Of a stretch of 64,000 bases of DNA, positions 1-10,200 are shown piece after piece (within the stretch, counting starts at the first letter, position 1; each line of letters begins with the position of its first letter). This DNA comes from Galdieria partita (lineage: Eukaryota > Rhodophyta > Bangiophyceae > Galdieriales > Galdieriaceae), in contig BQMJ01000038.1 of the NCBI GenBank assembly GCA_025991245.1, positions 124,001-188,000 on the forward strand. Direction: 5' to 3'. Below the pieces are notes generated by a model, which was not told the DNA's origin, searched no databases, and saw only the letters and a program-made list of their open reading frames with translations. Made by a program: the position numbers and the translations under genes.

Positions 1-227
1 GTGGCGATGTCTTTCAACTGATATGTGCAGATAACAGAATGAAAGAATGGAAACGTAATGAAGCCTTGTATCTAAAACATGTGGATACCCAAGCATTTTT
101 ATGTACCAATCTCAAGTATGCATATCCTGATCCCATTGAGGGTCATTTAGAAGTTTCTGGGAACAAAAAGAAAAGTGCAGACTGTTTGTGGAAAACGGAT
201 GATGGTTTCTTCTTTATGAAAGCTTAA
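1..227 (+). CDS. SDF2: SDF2-like MIR-domain protein, 3' end only
   Basis: The reading frame is open from the left window edge (codons from base 3) to a TAA at 225-227, so only the C-terminal part is present. The peptide shows the last MIR repeat typical of stromal-cell-derived-factor-2 proteins: a Trp near GDVFQ, then LKHVDT, a Tyr followed by DPIEGHLEVSG, and a Trp before the closing DGFFF. SDF2 proteins are ER-lumen partners of chaperones in quality control of glycoproteins (family knowledge). The C-terminus reads FFFMKA, with no HDEL/KDEL-type retrieval signal visible. The family assignment is good for a fragment, but the N-terminal signal peptide and the other MIR repeats lie outside the window. 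Confidence 0.7.
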   Translation, partial: GDVFQLICADNRMKEWKRNEALYLKHVDTQAFLCTNLKYAYPDPIEGHLEVSGNKKKSADCLWKTDDGFFFMKA

Positions 228-529
228 TCTTTCAGTCAACAACGCGGAGGTAAGAATTCCTTTTGACAGGTTGAAATGATGATTATGCTGCGTTCTTATG
301 GAGAGAAAGTTTGAGATATATAAGTATGATTTGGCATGCTATTGCTCTCAACTTTCTCCTTGAAAGAGAACATTTATGGCATGTATTATCTGAAAGCTTT
401 GAACAATGCAAGAATGAACGTTATTCAACTAAAGTCATTGCTATATGTTCATAGGCAGAAATGTATTTTACAATAGGAAAAAAAGAGTTAGTAGAGCACT
501 ATTTCGTGGCACAATTGGACTTGTGTGCT
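228..529. other. Intergenic spacer between two convergent genes
   Basis: About 300 bases between the stop of the SDF2-like gene and the stop of the diacylglycerol kinase gene on the other strand. It must hold both 3' untranslated regions. I see no long open frame, structured RNA or repeat. Confidence 0.6.
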
Positions 530-2352
530 TTATACAAAACATTGCCGTATGCCCGCAGTAAACTGAGCGTGTTTACGAGAAGCAATCTGGTACAGAGGCC
601 CAAGTAATACTGGTTGTTGCTTTCCGGGTTCAATTTCGATTACTCCACAGTTTTGTCTCCACGGTTCGCCGTCCACCTAATATGACCCAACACAAATACT
701 TAGAACAATGGGATTCCCGGTTTCATGAATCACAATACCTGAAAAGCAAGAGGACGACAATTGTTCACCAACTCTATACGAATATGTCTCCCTTGAGCCA
801 ATTTCACTGCTCCAGCTCCGAGACGAATACGAATAACATGAGCCAAATTCCTTAAGCCGACAATCTCCAAAAGACCATCATCTACTGCTGCTTCTGAAAA
901 CTACAACCAGTTTCAAAATATCCAACATCAACCAAACAAACTCACCTTATTATCTTTTAAAGGCAACATCTTCTTTGTCGCCTTTTTGAGTTTATAAGGA
1001 AGTCCTCCTGCGGCATAGTTGGGAATATTCAAAATGATAATGGACTCTAGTGCACTAGAAATGGGAATCTCTTTTCCATCTACTTGAAATGAGCGAATAC
1101 ATTCTTTCACTGACTTGTGACAACTGAAAAATCCTTCCAAACCGTGCCAAACATGAAGAAAGACATTCAACTGCTGGCCTTTAAACTTTTCAGGATTCCG
1201 CCATCGCTCCTCATTAAACCTCATTTCTACTTCAGCATCTACACCTAAACTAAGAGAGTTCACCATCGAAGTTGAATGAGGTGCACCGCCTTCACAAAAC
1301 ATTTCCTTTGGTAAAGACTTTAATACGTCTTTTTGATTGGTCCATTCTGGCAACGTTCCATTGGCTGATATCTTCACATGCCATACATCCAGATTACAAA
1401 AGTATGCCTTCTTAACTGATTCAATAATGGAAGATAAACGAGCTCTACCAGGATACTGTGCTCCCCAACCAAGTGATCGAGACAAGTCATTTCCTGTTCC
1501 CAACGGAACCGGAGCAATTCGTGGAGACACTGAAAGGAATTGCAACGCTCCTGCAACCCAACTAAATGTACCATCACCTCCACATATGATCGCTCTCAAA
1601 TCTGAATAATTACAAAACCTCTGAAAACCTTTTTCAGGTCCACCATCTTCTGCCAAGTCAAACACCGAATCAACACCCAATAATTGCTTCAAAACTTCCA
1701 TCACATCCCTTCCACGTTGTCCGCCACTTTTACAATTCACAAAAGCTATAATCTTACACTCTTCCTCCTCTTCCAAACCCTCACTAGCATACAACGAAGC
1801 GACGTCCAAGCTATCGACACGACCTTCCATGTGCATGGAAGACTTTGGACTCGCCAATTGTGGAGGATGAAGCAACGGCAAGTGTACATTACTCTCAGTG
1901 CCTACATAACTGCTGTATTCATCAACATTGCTTTGCGAAGAAAACAAATTGTCTGGAAAAAGGCTACGAAAGCCCAACTTGTTTCCACTGGTAGAAGGAG
2001 TCATTTGAAGACTTTTCTCTGGATGAAAGCCTTCTGGAAAAGATGAATAATGGGACAACAGTGGTTCGTTTTCCCCATCGTGTTGCTCATCGTTGCTCCA
2101 TTGCCACGTAGTAACAAAGTTTTTTCTTTGCGTCTCATCCGAGTTGTTGGAATTTTCCATAAAGAGACGTTTCTTCAAGTACAAAACCAACTCCCAATAT
2201 TCGATAATTAGTCTGACAGCATGAACAAAGTCTAGAAACCACAATGATCCACATCCATCACGCAGCAGCAGTGAATCAACCCAAATAGGATCGCACGTGT
2301 ATGGCGATGTTGTGTGCAACGATGTCATACTCTTTCTCTCATGGAAGCCCAT
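530..2352 (-). CDS. Diacylglycerol kinase, three exons
   Basis: Phosphorylates diacylglycerol to phosphatidic acid at membranes. Exon model on the minus strand: 2352-946, 900-739, 676-530 (571 codons; introns of 45 and 62 nt, both phase 0). The DAGK catalytic domain shows VNCKSGGQRG, the nucleotide-binding glycine motif GGDGTFSWV and PLGTGNDLSRSLGWG. The accessory domain continues across the introns with NYAAGG, DDGLLEIVGL and VDGEPW, which fixes both splice junctions. No C1 zinc fingers are visible in the N-terminal part, so it resembles the small C1-less plant-type enzymes. The upstream frame stays open to about 2400 but has no ATG before 2352; alternative Met codons lie at 2328 and 2160. 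The start at 2352 is only 12 bp from the divergent PGM3 start. Confidence 0.88.
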
Positions 2353-2364
2353 ATCTTTTGAACT

Positions 2365-4146
2365 ATGACAATTGACGAGAACATTATTTGTAAAATACAA
2401 AATTGGAAGCCTTCTCAGCTATTCTCATATGGTACTGCTGGTTTTCGAGCTCGTGCAAACTTGTTACCTCCTGTTGTTTTCCGTTGTGGTAAGTGAAAAA
2501 TAGCTTTGTTGTGTTTATTGGGGTTGAAATATTGGCTTCGATGAAAAGGTATATTAGCTGCTGCCAGGGCATTATCGGTACCTTGTGTTTGCGTCGGCTT
2601 GATGATAACTGCTTCTCACAATCCTTCGGAAGACAACGGAGTAAAAATAATCGAACCAGATGGTTCCATGTTGGATGAAAAGTGGGAGAGAATAGCTTCC
2701 AAATTGATCAACTCGGAGAATCCTCGAGAAATTTTGCAAGAATTGTGTTTTGAAGAAAATGTTTGTTGGACGACGGATAGCAAGTCTATACGACCAGCCG
2801 TGTATGTGGGTTACGACAGCAGAGAAAGTTCGGAACCATTATCGAGACTTGTTGAACAAGCCGTGAAGTTGATAGGATTGAAATATAAATGTTTTGGTAG
2901 AGTAACAACGCCTCAGTTGCACTATTTCGTTAAAGTTGCCAATGAGGATGGTATACAAGCCAACAAAGAAAACTATTTCCAAAGACTCTCCATGGGATGG
3001 GATATATTATCGCAATACGCTTTTGCGGACAACTCGGAGAGTAAGAACGGTTAAGTATCCTACTGCATTCCATCACCCATTACTTATTTTCTGTCAGTCT
3101 TTCGAGTAGTAGATTGTGCAAATGGAGTGGGTCATGAGGCTATGCAAGATTTGACCCATTTTACAAAGATAGATAATATAGTTTGTGTCAATACAGGGAA
3201 TGGTGAGCTGAACAAACATTGTGGAGCAGATTTTATCCAGAAGAACACTGTCTTCCCTATCATTTCAGATCCTTTTCATATAAAATCGATTCCTTCGAAT
3301 GCGTTGGTTCATTTTTGTAGTCTTGATGGCGATGCTGACCGTCTAGTCTATTTTATTCCTGAGAAAACAGAATATAGTTCATTGTCTGGCTCGAGCAATC
3401 AACGTGTTCGAGTCTTAGAGGGAGATAGATTGTCCGTTTTGGCAGCTATAGTTGTCAAGAAATTCTTAGATCTTCTTCAGAGTAATCTATCCGTTGGTGT
3501 TATTCAGACGGCTTATGCAAATGGAGCATCCACACAATTTTTAAAGGACCTTGGTAAACCAATTCAAGTAGAATGTGTTTCCACAGGTGTGAAACATTTG
3601 GAAAGAGCTGCCCGGAGATATGATATAGGGATTTTTTGGGAAGCAAATGGACATGGAACAATTTTATTTTCAGAAAATGCAAAGTCTTTCCTAAGGAAAA
3701 TCATTGAGAGCACAACAGGACAAAAAAAGAACGCAGCATTGTGTTTGTTGGCCTTGTCCAGCATTGGAAACCAAGCAACCGGAGATGCCATATGTAACTT
3801 TGTCCTGGCTGAATCTCTGTTGAAGGTTATGGGTTGGCAAGATTTAGTAAGCTGGGAGAGCCTGTATCAAGACTTGCCGAATTGTTACAAAGCATTACAC
3901 GTGCAAAACAAGGAATTGATTCAAACAACAGACCAGGAAAGAAAAGTTACTGCTCCACATTCCTTGAGCGTAGTAATGAAAAATTTATCAGAATCCAATC
4001 CTTCCTATCGTTTCCTTGTGAGACCAAGTGGTACTGAAAACATTGTCCGTCTCTATGGGGAAGGGCCTTCATTGCCTACATTGAAATGTCTGATGGAGCA
4101 AATTGAAACTGTAGTATTACAGGCTTGTGGAACCCCCGAGTCTTGA
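2365..4146 (+). CDS. PGM3: Phosphoacetylglucosamine mutase, three exons
   Basis: Interconverts GlcNAc-6-phosphate and GlcNAc-1-phosphate on the route to UDP-GlcNAc, in the cytosol. Exons 2365-2488, 2558-3040, 3098-4146 (551 codons; introns 69 and 57 nt). Exon 1 encodes the conserved YGTAGFR block near the N-terminus. Exon 2 carries the phosphoserine loop MITASHNPSEDNG. Exon 3 carries VVDCANGVG, the metal-binding loop DGDADR, the sugar-binding EANGHGT and the phosphate-binding RPSGTEN. All four catalytic signatures of the alpha-D-phosphohexomutase superfamily are intact, and the order and spacing match AGM1/PGM3 rather than ordinary phosphoglucomutase. The start ATG is the first in frame and gives an N-terminus of normal length. 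It is divergently paired with the diacylglycerol kinase gene. Confidence 0.93.
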
Positions 4147-5158
4147 ATTTGTTGTACGCCTTGTGACCGAAGATTGGCTTACTTTTCATATGTTAGCTAT
4201 TTTCCATATGTCTTTCTCGTTTCGCATAATGTTCTGTAACAGAAAATAAAGTTATACTTAAACGGATTAATTGTTTCGATGCCTTGTTGATTTGGCGACT
4301 TATGTTTTACAGTAGATTATTGTTCTTTGACATAATATTTGCCATTCACCTTTAATCCATGTTAATCTTAAAAACCGAATAATGACTCTTTATATTGCCA
4401 TCTGAAGCAAAGCAAATAATTCTGGCTATTGGAGATTTAATTTGAATTAAACTTATTTACACAGAGTAAGAATAATTTTTCTGTTGGGCCAAAAATTATA
4501 TTTCCGTTATGTTAAATTATTATTTCTGCTAATGCGCAACCAAAGCTGTTCGGGCAATATTAAACTTCGAACCAATCTTTACCATTAATTAGTCAACGAA
4601 ATCTCATTATTGTTTGAATGAAAGTGCATCTTTCGACTTTTATTATCGCCCTACAGCCTTTTTTGTTCCTTGTTCTGAGTCATTTGGTTTCGAAAGAGGG
4701 AGGAGTTGACAGCGTTTCTAGGACGCGCACTAGATTTTGTTGACATTTCTGTTGATTTATTTTTGTTTTAAGTATTTAAACCGATTTTGGTCTTCTGGAT
4801 TCTCGTGAGATTAATGCAAAAGTTTCTTCTATCACATGGCATGTGATACTTTTTTTTTGATCCTTTTTTTGCATTCTTTAGCACTAGTCGCACCTTTTTT
4901 TTTTTTGGGAATTTTTAAAGATGTACGTTCTCCAAAAACGACACTCTACTCTTTCTATGTTCCCTAATACTTTGTCTAGTTGTTGTGCCTTTATTGTGTA
5001 TACAATGAAGGAGAAAGAACAAATGTAGATACTTGTAATAACACGAGTTATGTGGAAAGAAGCTTAGAATTTTAATAGAAAAATGCTACTGTCATCATTG
5101 TACGTTGTTGTAGGGTCGTTTGACCAGCAAAGGCAATTGATGTTGGGGTTGGGTGGTA
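4147..5158. other. Long intergenic region with T-rich tracts
   Basis: About 1 kb, the largest gap in the window. It holds the PGM3 3' end and the upstream region of the TBC gene. Runs of T near 4850-4860 and 4890-4905 and generally low GC stand out. I see no convincing open frame, tRNA or repeat. A non-coding 5' exon of the TBC gene could lie here, since a TTGTTGTAG-like acceptor sits near 5105-5113. Confidence 0.5.
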
Positions 5159-6172
5159 ATGTCTAAAAGTTATGCAGATTCAACGAAAGGAAACGAAGAA
5201 CGTCAGACTTATCTATGCAGAGTTTGGAAAGAAAAAGTTTTACCTAATTGGGAGCAGAAGAAGCATTCTCGCAAGTTACGAGACCTTGTATTCGAAGGGA
5301 TACCTCCAAGTGTACGAGGAGAAGCTTGGAAGAGAATTATTGGCAATTCGTTGAAAGTAACGCCCGAACTATACGCCATATTATGTGAACAAGCAGACAA
5401 ATCTAGAAAAGACTTTGAAAAGCTAAGTGGCGCAATAGCAGATGCTGATGGAGATGTTGGAGGTTCAGGTGGAACTGTAGAACAGCTATATTCGAGAGAG
5501 CGTTCTGCGCAAAAATCCATCAATTTGGATCTTCCTAGAACGTTTCCAGAACTTGCTTTTTTCCACGTGAAGAGCAGCCCCCTCCAATCACAGTTACGCG
5601 AATTGTTGGAAGCCTATGTTTGTTTTCGACCAGACATTGGATATACACAGGGCATGTCATATTTAGCAGCAGGTCTTTTGTTATATATGGATGGCTGTGA
5701 TGCCTTTATAAGCTTTTGTAATCTTTTGCATCGCTCGTGCTTCATCGCTTTTTTTAGTATGAAAATGCCTGATGTTCAAATATATCTACAAACTCATCAG
5801 CGTTTGTTGAAATCAGAACTTCCAGTATTATATGAACACTTTGAAAAAATAAGAATTGAACCAGAAATGTACATGGTGGGTTGGATAATGTCAGCATACT
5901 GCAGAGCGTTACCCCTTGACTTAGTGTTTCGTGTTTGGGATGGATTTATACTGGACGGAGATGCTTATCTTTTTCGAACTGCTTTAGGCATTTTAAAGTA
6001 TTTTGAAGATACGCTACTGAAGAGTAGTTTCGAAGAATGTGCTTTTCTTCTTTCGCATCTTCCACAAGATCATATTGTTCCGAATGTTCTTTTTCAAAGG
6101 ATTCGAAGTTTCTCTGGAGTTTCCAAACAGAGGTTTAAACATATTTATCTGAAATGCGAAAAAGAAATGTGA
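5159..6172 (+). CDS. TBC-domain Rab GTPase-activating protein
   Basis: Single exon of 337 codons, ATG at 5159. TBC proteins speed GTP hydrolysis by Rab GTPases and so control membrane traffic. The domain starts near residue 40 (RDLVFEGIPPSVRGEAWK). It shows the arginine-finger motif INLDLPRTFPE and the glutamine-finger motif IGYTQGMSYLA, followed by GWIMSAYCRALPLDLVFRVWD; both catalytic fingers are therefore present. The protein is little more than the TBC domain, which in this family suggests a GYP-like or TBC1D10/EVI5-like enzyme. The target Rab cannot be read from sequence. An upstream coding exon cannot be excluded, but the first in-frame ATG already gives a sensible N-terminus. It converges on TAP42 with 97 bp between the stops. 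Confidence 0.88.
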   Translation: MSKSYADSTKGNEERQTYLCRVWKEKVLPNWEQKKHSRKLRDLVFEGIPPSVRGEAWKRIIGNSLKVTPELYAILCEQADKSRKDFEKLSGAIADADGDVGGSGGTVEQLYSRERSAQKSINLDLPRTFPELAFFHVKSSPLQSQLRELLEAYVCFRPDIGYTQGMSYLAAGLLLYMDGCDAFISFCNLLHRSCFIAFFSMKMPDVQIYLQTHQRLLKSELPVLYEHFEKIRIEPEMYMVGWIMSAYCRALPLDLVFRVWDGFILDGDAYLFRTALGILKYFEDTLLKSSFEECAFLLSHLPQDHIVPNVLFQRIRSFSGVSKQRFKHIYLKCEKEM

Positions 6173-6269
6173 GATGTGGACTAGAGATCATTCCTGCGGT
6201 TATTCAAAGGAATGACATGTTTCAGTCATTTCAATATGCAACATGGTTGATTGATTAGCTGCCAACGCT

Positions 6270-7187
6270 TTATCGTAAAGTGTTTCCTGAGCCCCTATTG
6301 TGATCATCTTTCCAGTCATCCCATTTCCTTTGTTTGTATATTTCTATCTCATCGTCTTTTGTTTCCTTGTCGTCTTCTACTCTTGAAAGTTTCCTACTAT
6401 GTTGCTCATGCTGATGATGTAAAGGAAAGCAAGGATCATCATCTGGAATACGAAATGGAGGAGGCTGTTTAACTAATGGCTCGTAAAATCGCATTCTTCC
6501 TAGTTTCAAAAAGACCGGCTGATTATTCATCTGTTTCTGGCTTTCCTTTTCTTCCGTTGTATTATTAAGTTGTTTCTGTTTTCCATACGCCAAAAGTTGT
6601 AATTCTTCCACTAAATGTTGAGACATTCCTATTACTTTATATATAGCTAAGTGAAGTTTACTTGCCATCCACTCTCGTTGTAACTCCTCTTCTCCAGTTT
6701 CACCACTATTCACAAGTTTTGACAATTGGTCAACTTTCTGCTTCCACAGTTTTTGTTGCTTGAACCACTCAATCTTTCTTTGTCGCTTGTCAGAGTCGCT
6801 CCATTGGGTTTCAGTTGTTCCTTGCAGTAGTTGGATGGCCCATTCTACCTGTTTTTGCTCATCTTTGGATAAAAAGTGCAAGTTGCTCATTTTCTGTAAA
6901 AAGTATACGAAATAGTTGATAGCTTGTTCCACTCGTTGCTCTCGTTGTTCCAAACGAGTATCGGCTATTTTGGCCATTCCTAACAAAAAAGGAAACAACA
7001 ACACGATGGTTTGCTGAGTAGAAATATCATCCCACTCTTCATTGTTAAGAGGAACGAGACCTTCTACTTGGGCTCGATGCCACCATTCCTCCACTTTCTC
7101 ACTAGCTTGTTCAAGTCTTTCGGGAGGGACGCTGTTTTCATCGCTATCATACAAAACATCCACAACAGAGTCGATGGAATCTTCCAT
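6270..7187 (-). CDS. TAP42: TAP42/IGBP1 (alpha4), PP2A-associated regulator
   Basis: Single exon of 305 codons. TAP42/alpha4 binds catalytic subunits of PP2A-type phosphatases and links them to TOR signalling. Recognisable blocks are the basic helix DKRQRKIEWFKQQK, the helix EWMASKLHLAIYKVIGM followed by SQHLVEELQLL, and the conserved C-terminal tail WDDWKDDHNRGSGN, which is nearly diagnostic. The first in-frame ATG is at 7187; the frame is open a little further up but only with non-ATG codons. This start makes the N-terminus shorter than in animals and yeast. The gene lies 50 bp downstream of the CAD stop codon on the same strand, so its promoter must be very short or lie inside the CAD 3' end. 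Confidence 0.88.
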   Translation of the reverse strand: MEDSIDSVVDVLYDSDENSVPPERLEQASEKVEEWWHRAQVEGLVPLNNEEWDDISTQQTIVLLFPFLLGMAKIADTRLEQREQRVEQAINYFVYFLQKMSNLHFLSKDEQKQVEWAIQLLQGTTETQWSDSDKRQRKIEWFKQQKLWKQKVDQLSKLVNSGETGEEELQREWMASKLHLAIYKVIGMSQHLVEELQLLAYGKQKQLNNTTEEKESQKQMNNQPVFLKLGRMRFYEPLVKQPPPFRIPDDDPCFPLHHQHEQHSRKLSRVEDDKETKDDEIEIYKQRKWDDWKDDHNRGSGNTLR

Positions 7188-7237
7188 GCGCTCACAAAGA
7201 TTCACATTCCCACACAATTTATTAAGTCTCACAGTGT

Positions 7238-10200
7238 TTAAGCTTTTCCTAATATCATAGCCAACAATGCCATACGAACATACATACCGTATTCCATTTG
7301 TCTAAAGTACACAGCGCGAGGGTCTTGATCTACTTGAGTAGCAATCTCTTGCACTCGAGGCAAAGGATGCATCACAATCATATGTTCTTTGGCTCGGGTC
7401 AACAACTTTGGTGTGATCACGTAACCTTGTTGACACTTTTCGTACTCTTGTTGAGATGAAAATCGTTCCTTTTGAATACGTGTGACATACAATACATCGG
7501 TTTCGGATAATACTTGGGCCAAGTCTCGATACTCACGTTGGTCGATTCCTTTGGAAGCAATCTTTTCTAAAACATCCTCTGGCATACGCAAAGACTCTGG
7601 ACTCACATATCGAATGCGTACGTGATGATATAAACAAAGTAAAAGTGCCAAAGAATGTACTGTTCGTCCATTTTTCAAATCGCCTACAAAAGTGATGGTC
7701 AATCCATTGACCGTTCCTAATTCTTCTCGAATAGTAAAGATATCTAACAATGCTTGCGTAGGATGTTCTCCAATACCATCACCAGCGTTGATAACTGGCT
7801 TGCCTGCTACATAAGCCGCAGTTTGTGCAGCTCCCTTTTCAAAATGACGAATCACAATCACATCTGAATAACAACTCACAGTACGAACAGTATCCGATAA
7901 TGACTCTCCTTTGGCTACTGAACTATGACTCATCATCTCTTGAATGGGCAACACGGAGCCTCCTAAACGTTGCATCGCTGCAGCAAATGAAGAACAAGTG
8001 CGAGTACTCGGCTCATAGAATAAAGTAGCCATAACTTTGCCCTTTAACAAGTCATAATATCCTACACGCTGTACCATTTGTCGCATTTCATAAGCCACAT
8101 TGAATAATGCATGAAGTTGTTGTCGTGTGAATTGAGCAACGGAAAGAATATGATTGCCGGCTAAACAACCATTTCCATAGCCATTCAACGTTGTTGTTGC
8201 TGCATCAACACTTTTTGGTATACCACTCTGTAAGTCATACTTGTCATCTTGTAGAACGAAGAATGGCCTTTGTGCTTTTGGAGAATTCATCGTTGACGCT
8301 TTGGACTGGATGGATGTTACAGAATTCAAAGGTATGTATTCGGCTGTTTCTACTGATGACTGCTTCTCTTTGCCTCCTATCAAAGGAGTCCAATTATCTT
8401 CACGATCCAAAGGAGGAACAACACTAGCAGCTCCTTCCTTTGTAGAATAACTATAGGTACTCTCTGATAATCCTTTGTCTTCCATACGTACATCTCGACC
8501 AATCCTTTGTCCTTTATACAACATTTTGCCATCCAAATATGCAATTTCGTTATGGATAACCGTTCGTTGAACGATTCCTCGACACATTTGACCATAAAAA
8601 GGTGAATCAATATCCTCAACTGTCCAACAAGTATCCAAATTGACTTCAACAAATGTATCGCTGGGTTGAGATAATCCAAGAATTCTTCGAGGGTTATCCA
8701 CCAATCTCGACTCCACCCATGACATACTCAGTCTTCCTTCTTGCACGGATGCCAATAATAAGGAGATTGTCTGATACAATGGTCCATATACTACATCAAT
8801 CATATCCAAATTCTCCCACAAGGCTTCCTTATCACGAGAATCTATGATATGATTACCATAGAGATGAACTACCGAAACATCACAAGTAATGGCCAATCCT
8901 TTGTTCTTAGCAGCTCTGATTATATCCATATCTTCCTTTTTGCAAACTTGTGTGATATGCAATGGTCTAGAGCCATGGATTACTGAACCAAAGAGAATGC
9001 TAGTAAGTACCAAACCAGAAGCTTCTACTAGTATGGGAGAGTTGCTTGGCCATGTTTCCAAATGTTTCCACCACCAAGTGCCAGAATCTGTTACTCTTAA
9101 ATACAGACCGGCACAAGATTTGAATAAAGAAGCAATCGAATGAGCATTATCTCGATGAGCATCCAAATAAATAGTATAGTTGGTTGGAATGCCATTCAAG
9201 TTGCTTTCGATTTGATTCGACAATGCATCTAAATCTTGACTATGATAGATACCTTGTGTTGCATGTAAACACAGAGTAGTGAAACCACCTCGTAATCCTT
9301 GTTCCATCATAGAACAAACATTTTCAACAGGTGTGTTGAATGAAATAAAACCGGGTAAAGTGATCACTCGACAACTGAATCGGGCATCATAAGGTTGGAG
9401 AACAAGTTGAATATTTCTTCCGCCCAGATTGTACAAAGCATTGACAAATAATTTAGCACATTTCACGTTGGTAATGAGAGGAACGGAAAAGTCAACAGCT
9501 GCTCTTCTAGAAAGATATCCTGGTGATAGGAAGCTTGCCAGTCTTCGATATTGATTGTTGCTGGGTAGATTGATAAACAAATCGATGGCTTTCTCTTTCA
9601 TGACTTCCAAGATATTCTTTTCTACATCTCTAGCATATTCTTCATTCTTTGGCCATATCACAACCGTGGATGGAATACCATGTTCTGATAAGAATTCTGC
9701 GGTGCCTGGAGTAGAAAACAAATGAAATCCCATTTCTACAAGTTTCTTTGCACAAGAAAGAAACTCCAACTTTTCTTTGTAAGGTCCAATGGAAAGACAT
9801 ATATTTCTTTTAGGCAGACGCTGACCAGTAGCTAAATAACCCTTTAAATACGCTTCTTCTCTAGTAGCACCATAACATGCAACTTCTCCAGTAGATGCCA
9901 TCTCCACTCCTAAAATAGGATCGGCTCCTAATAGTCGAGTAAATGAAAACTGAGGAACTTTGACTCCCACCAATTGAACGCTATTCACTTTGACAGGATA
10001 AGGTTTCACTGATTTCCCTATCATGATCTATCCACAAACATTGTCAAAACATACAAACAAAACATCTATATCATCATAGTTGCTTACCTTGGTTGCCATT
10101 TTCGCCAAATCAATACCCAAAGTTTTGCTTACAAAAGGAAAAGAACGAGAAGCTCGCAAATTACATTCAATCACTTTGATTTCGTTGTTCTTTGCAATGA

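Noticed and set aside
2353-2400. Extension of the diacylglycerol kinase to 2400
   Set aside because: The frame is open but contains no ATG above 2352 and would overlap the PGM3 start.
4147-5158. A hidden RNA gene or mobile element in the 1-kb gap
   Set aside because: No clover-leaf, terminal repeats, target duplications or transposase-like frame could be seen by eye; T-rich tracts alone are not evidence.
8191-9143. Open frames on the plus strand inside CAD
   Set aside because: They are antisense shadows of the well-supported ATCase and DHO-like coding sequence and have no recognisable motifs.
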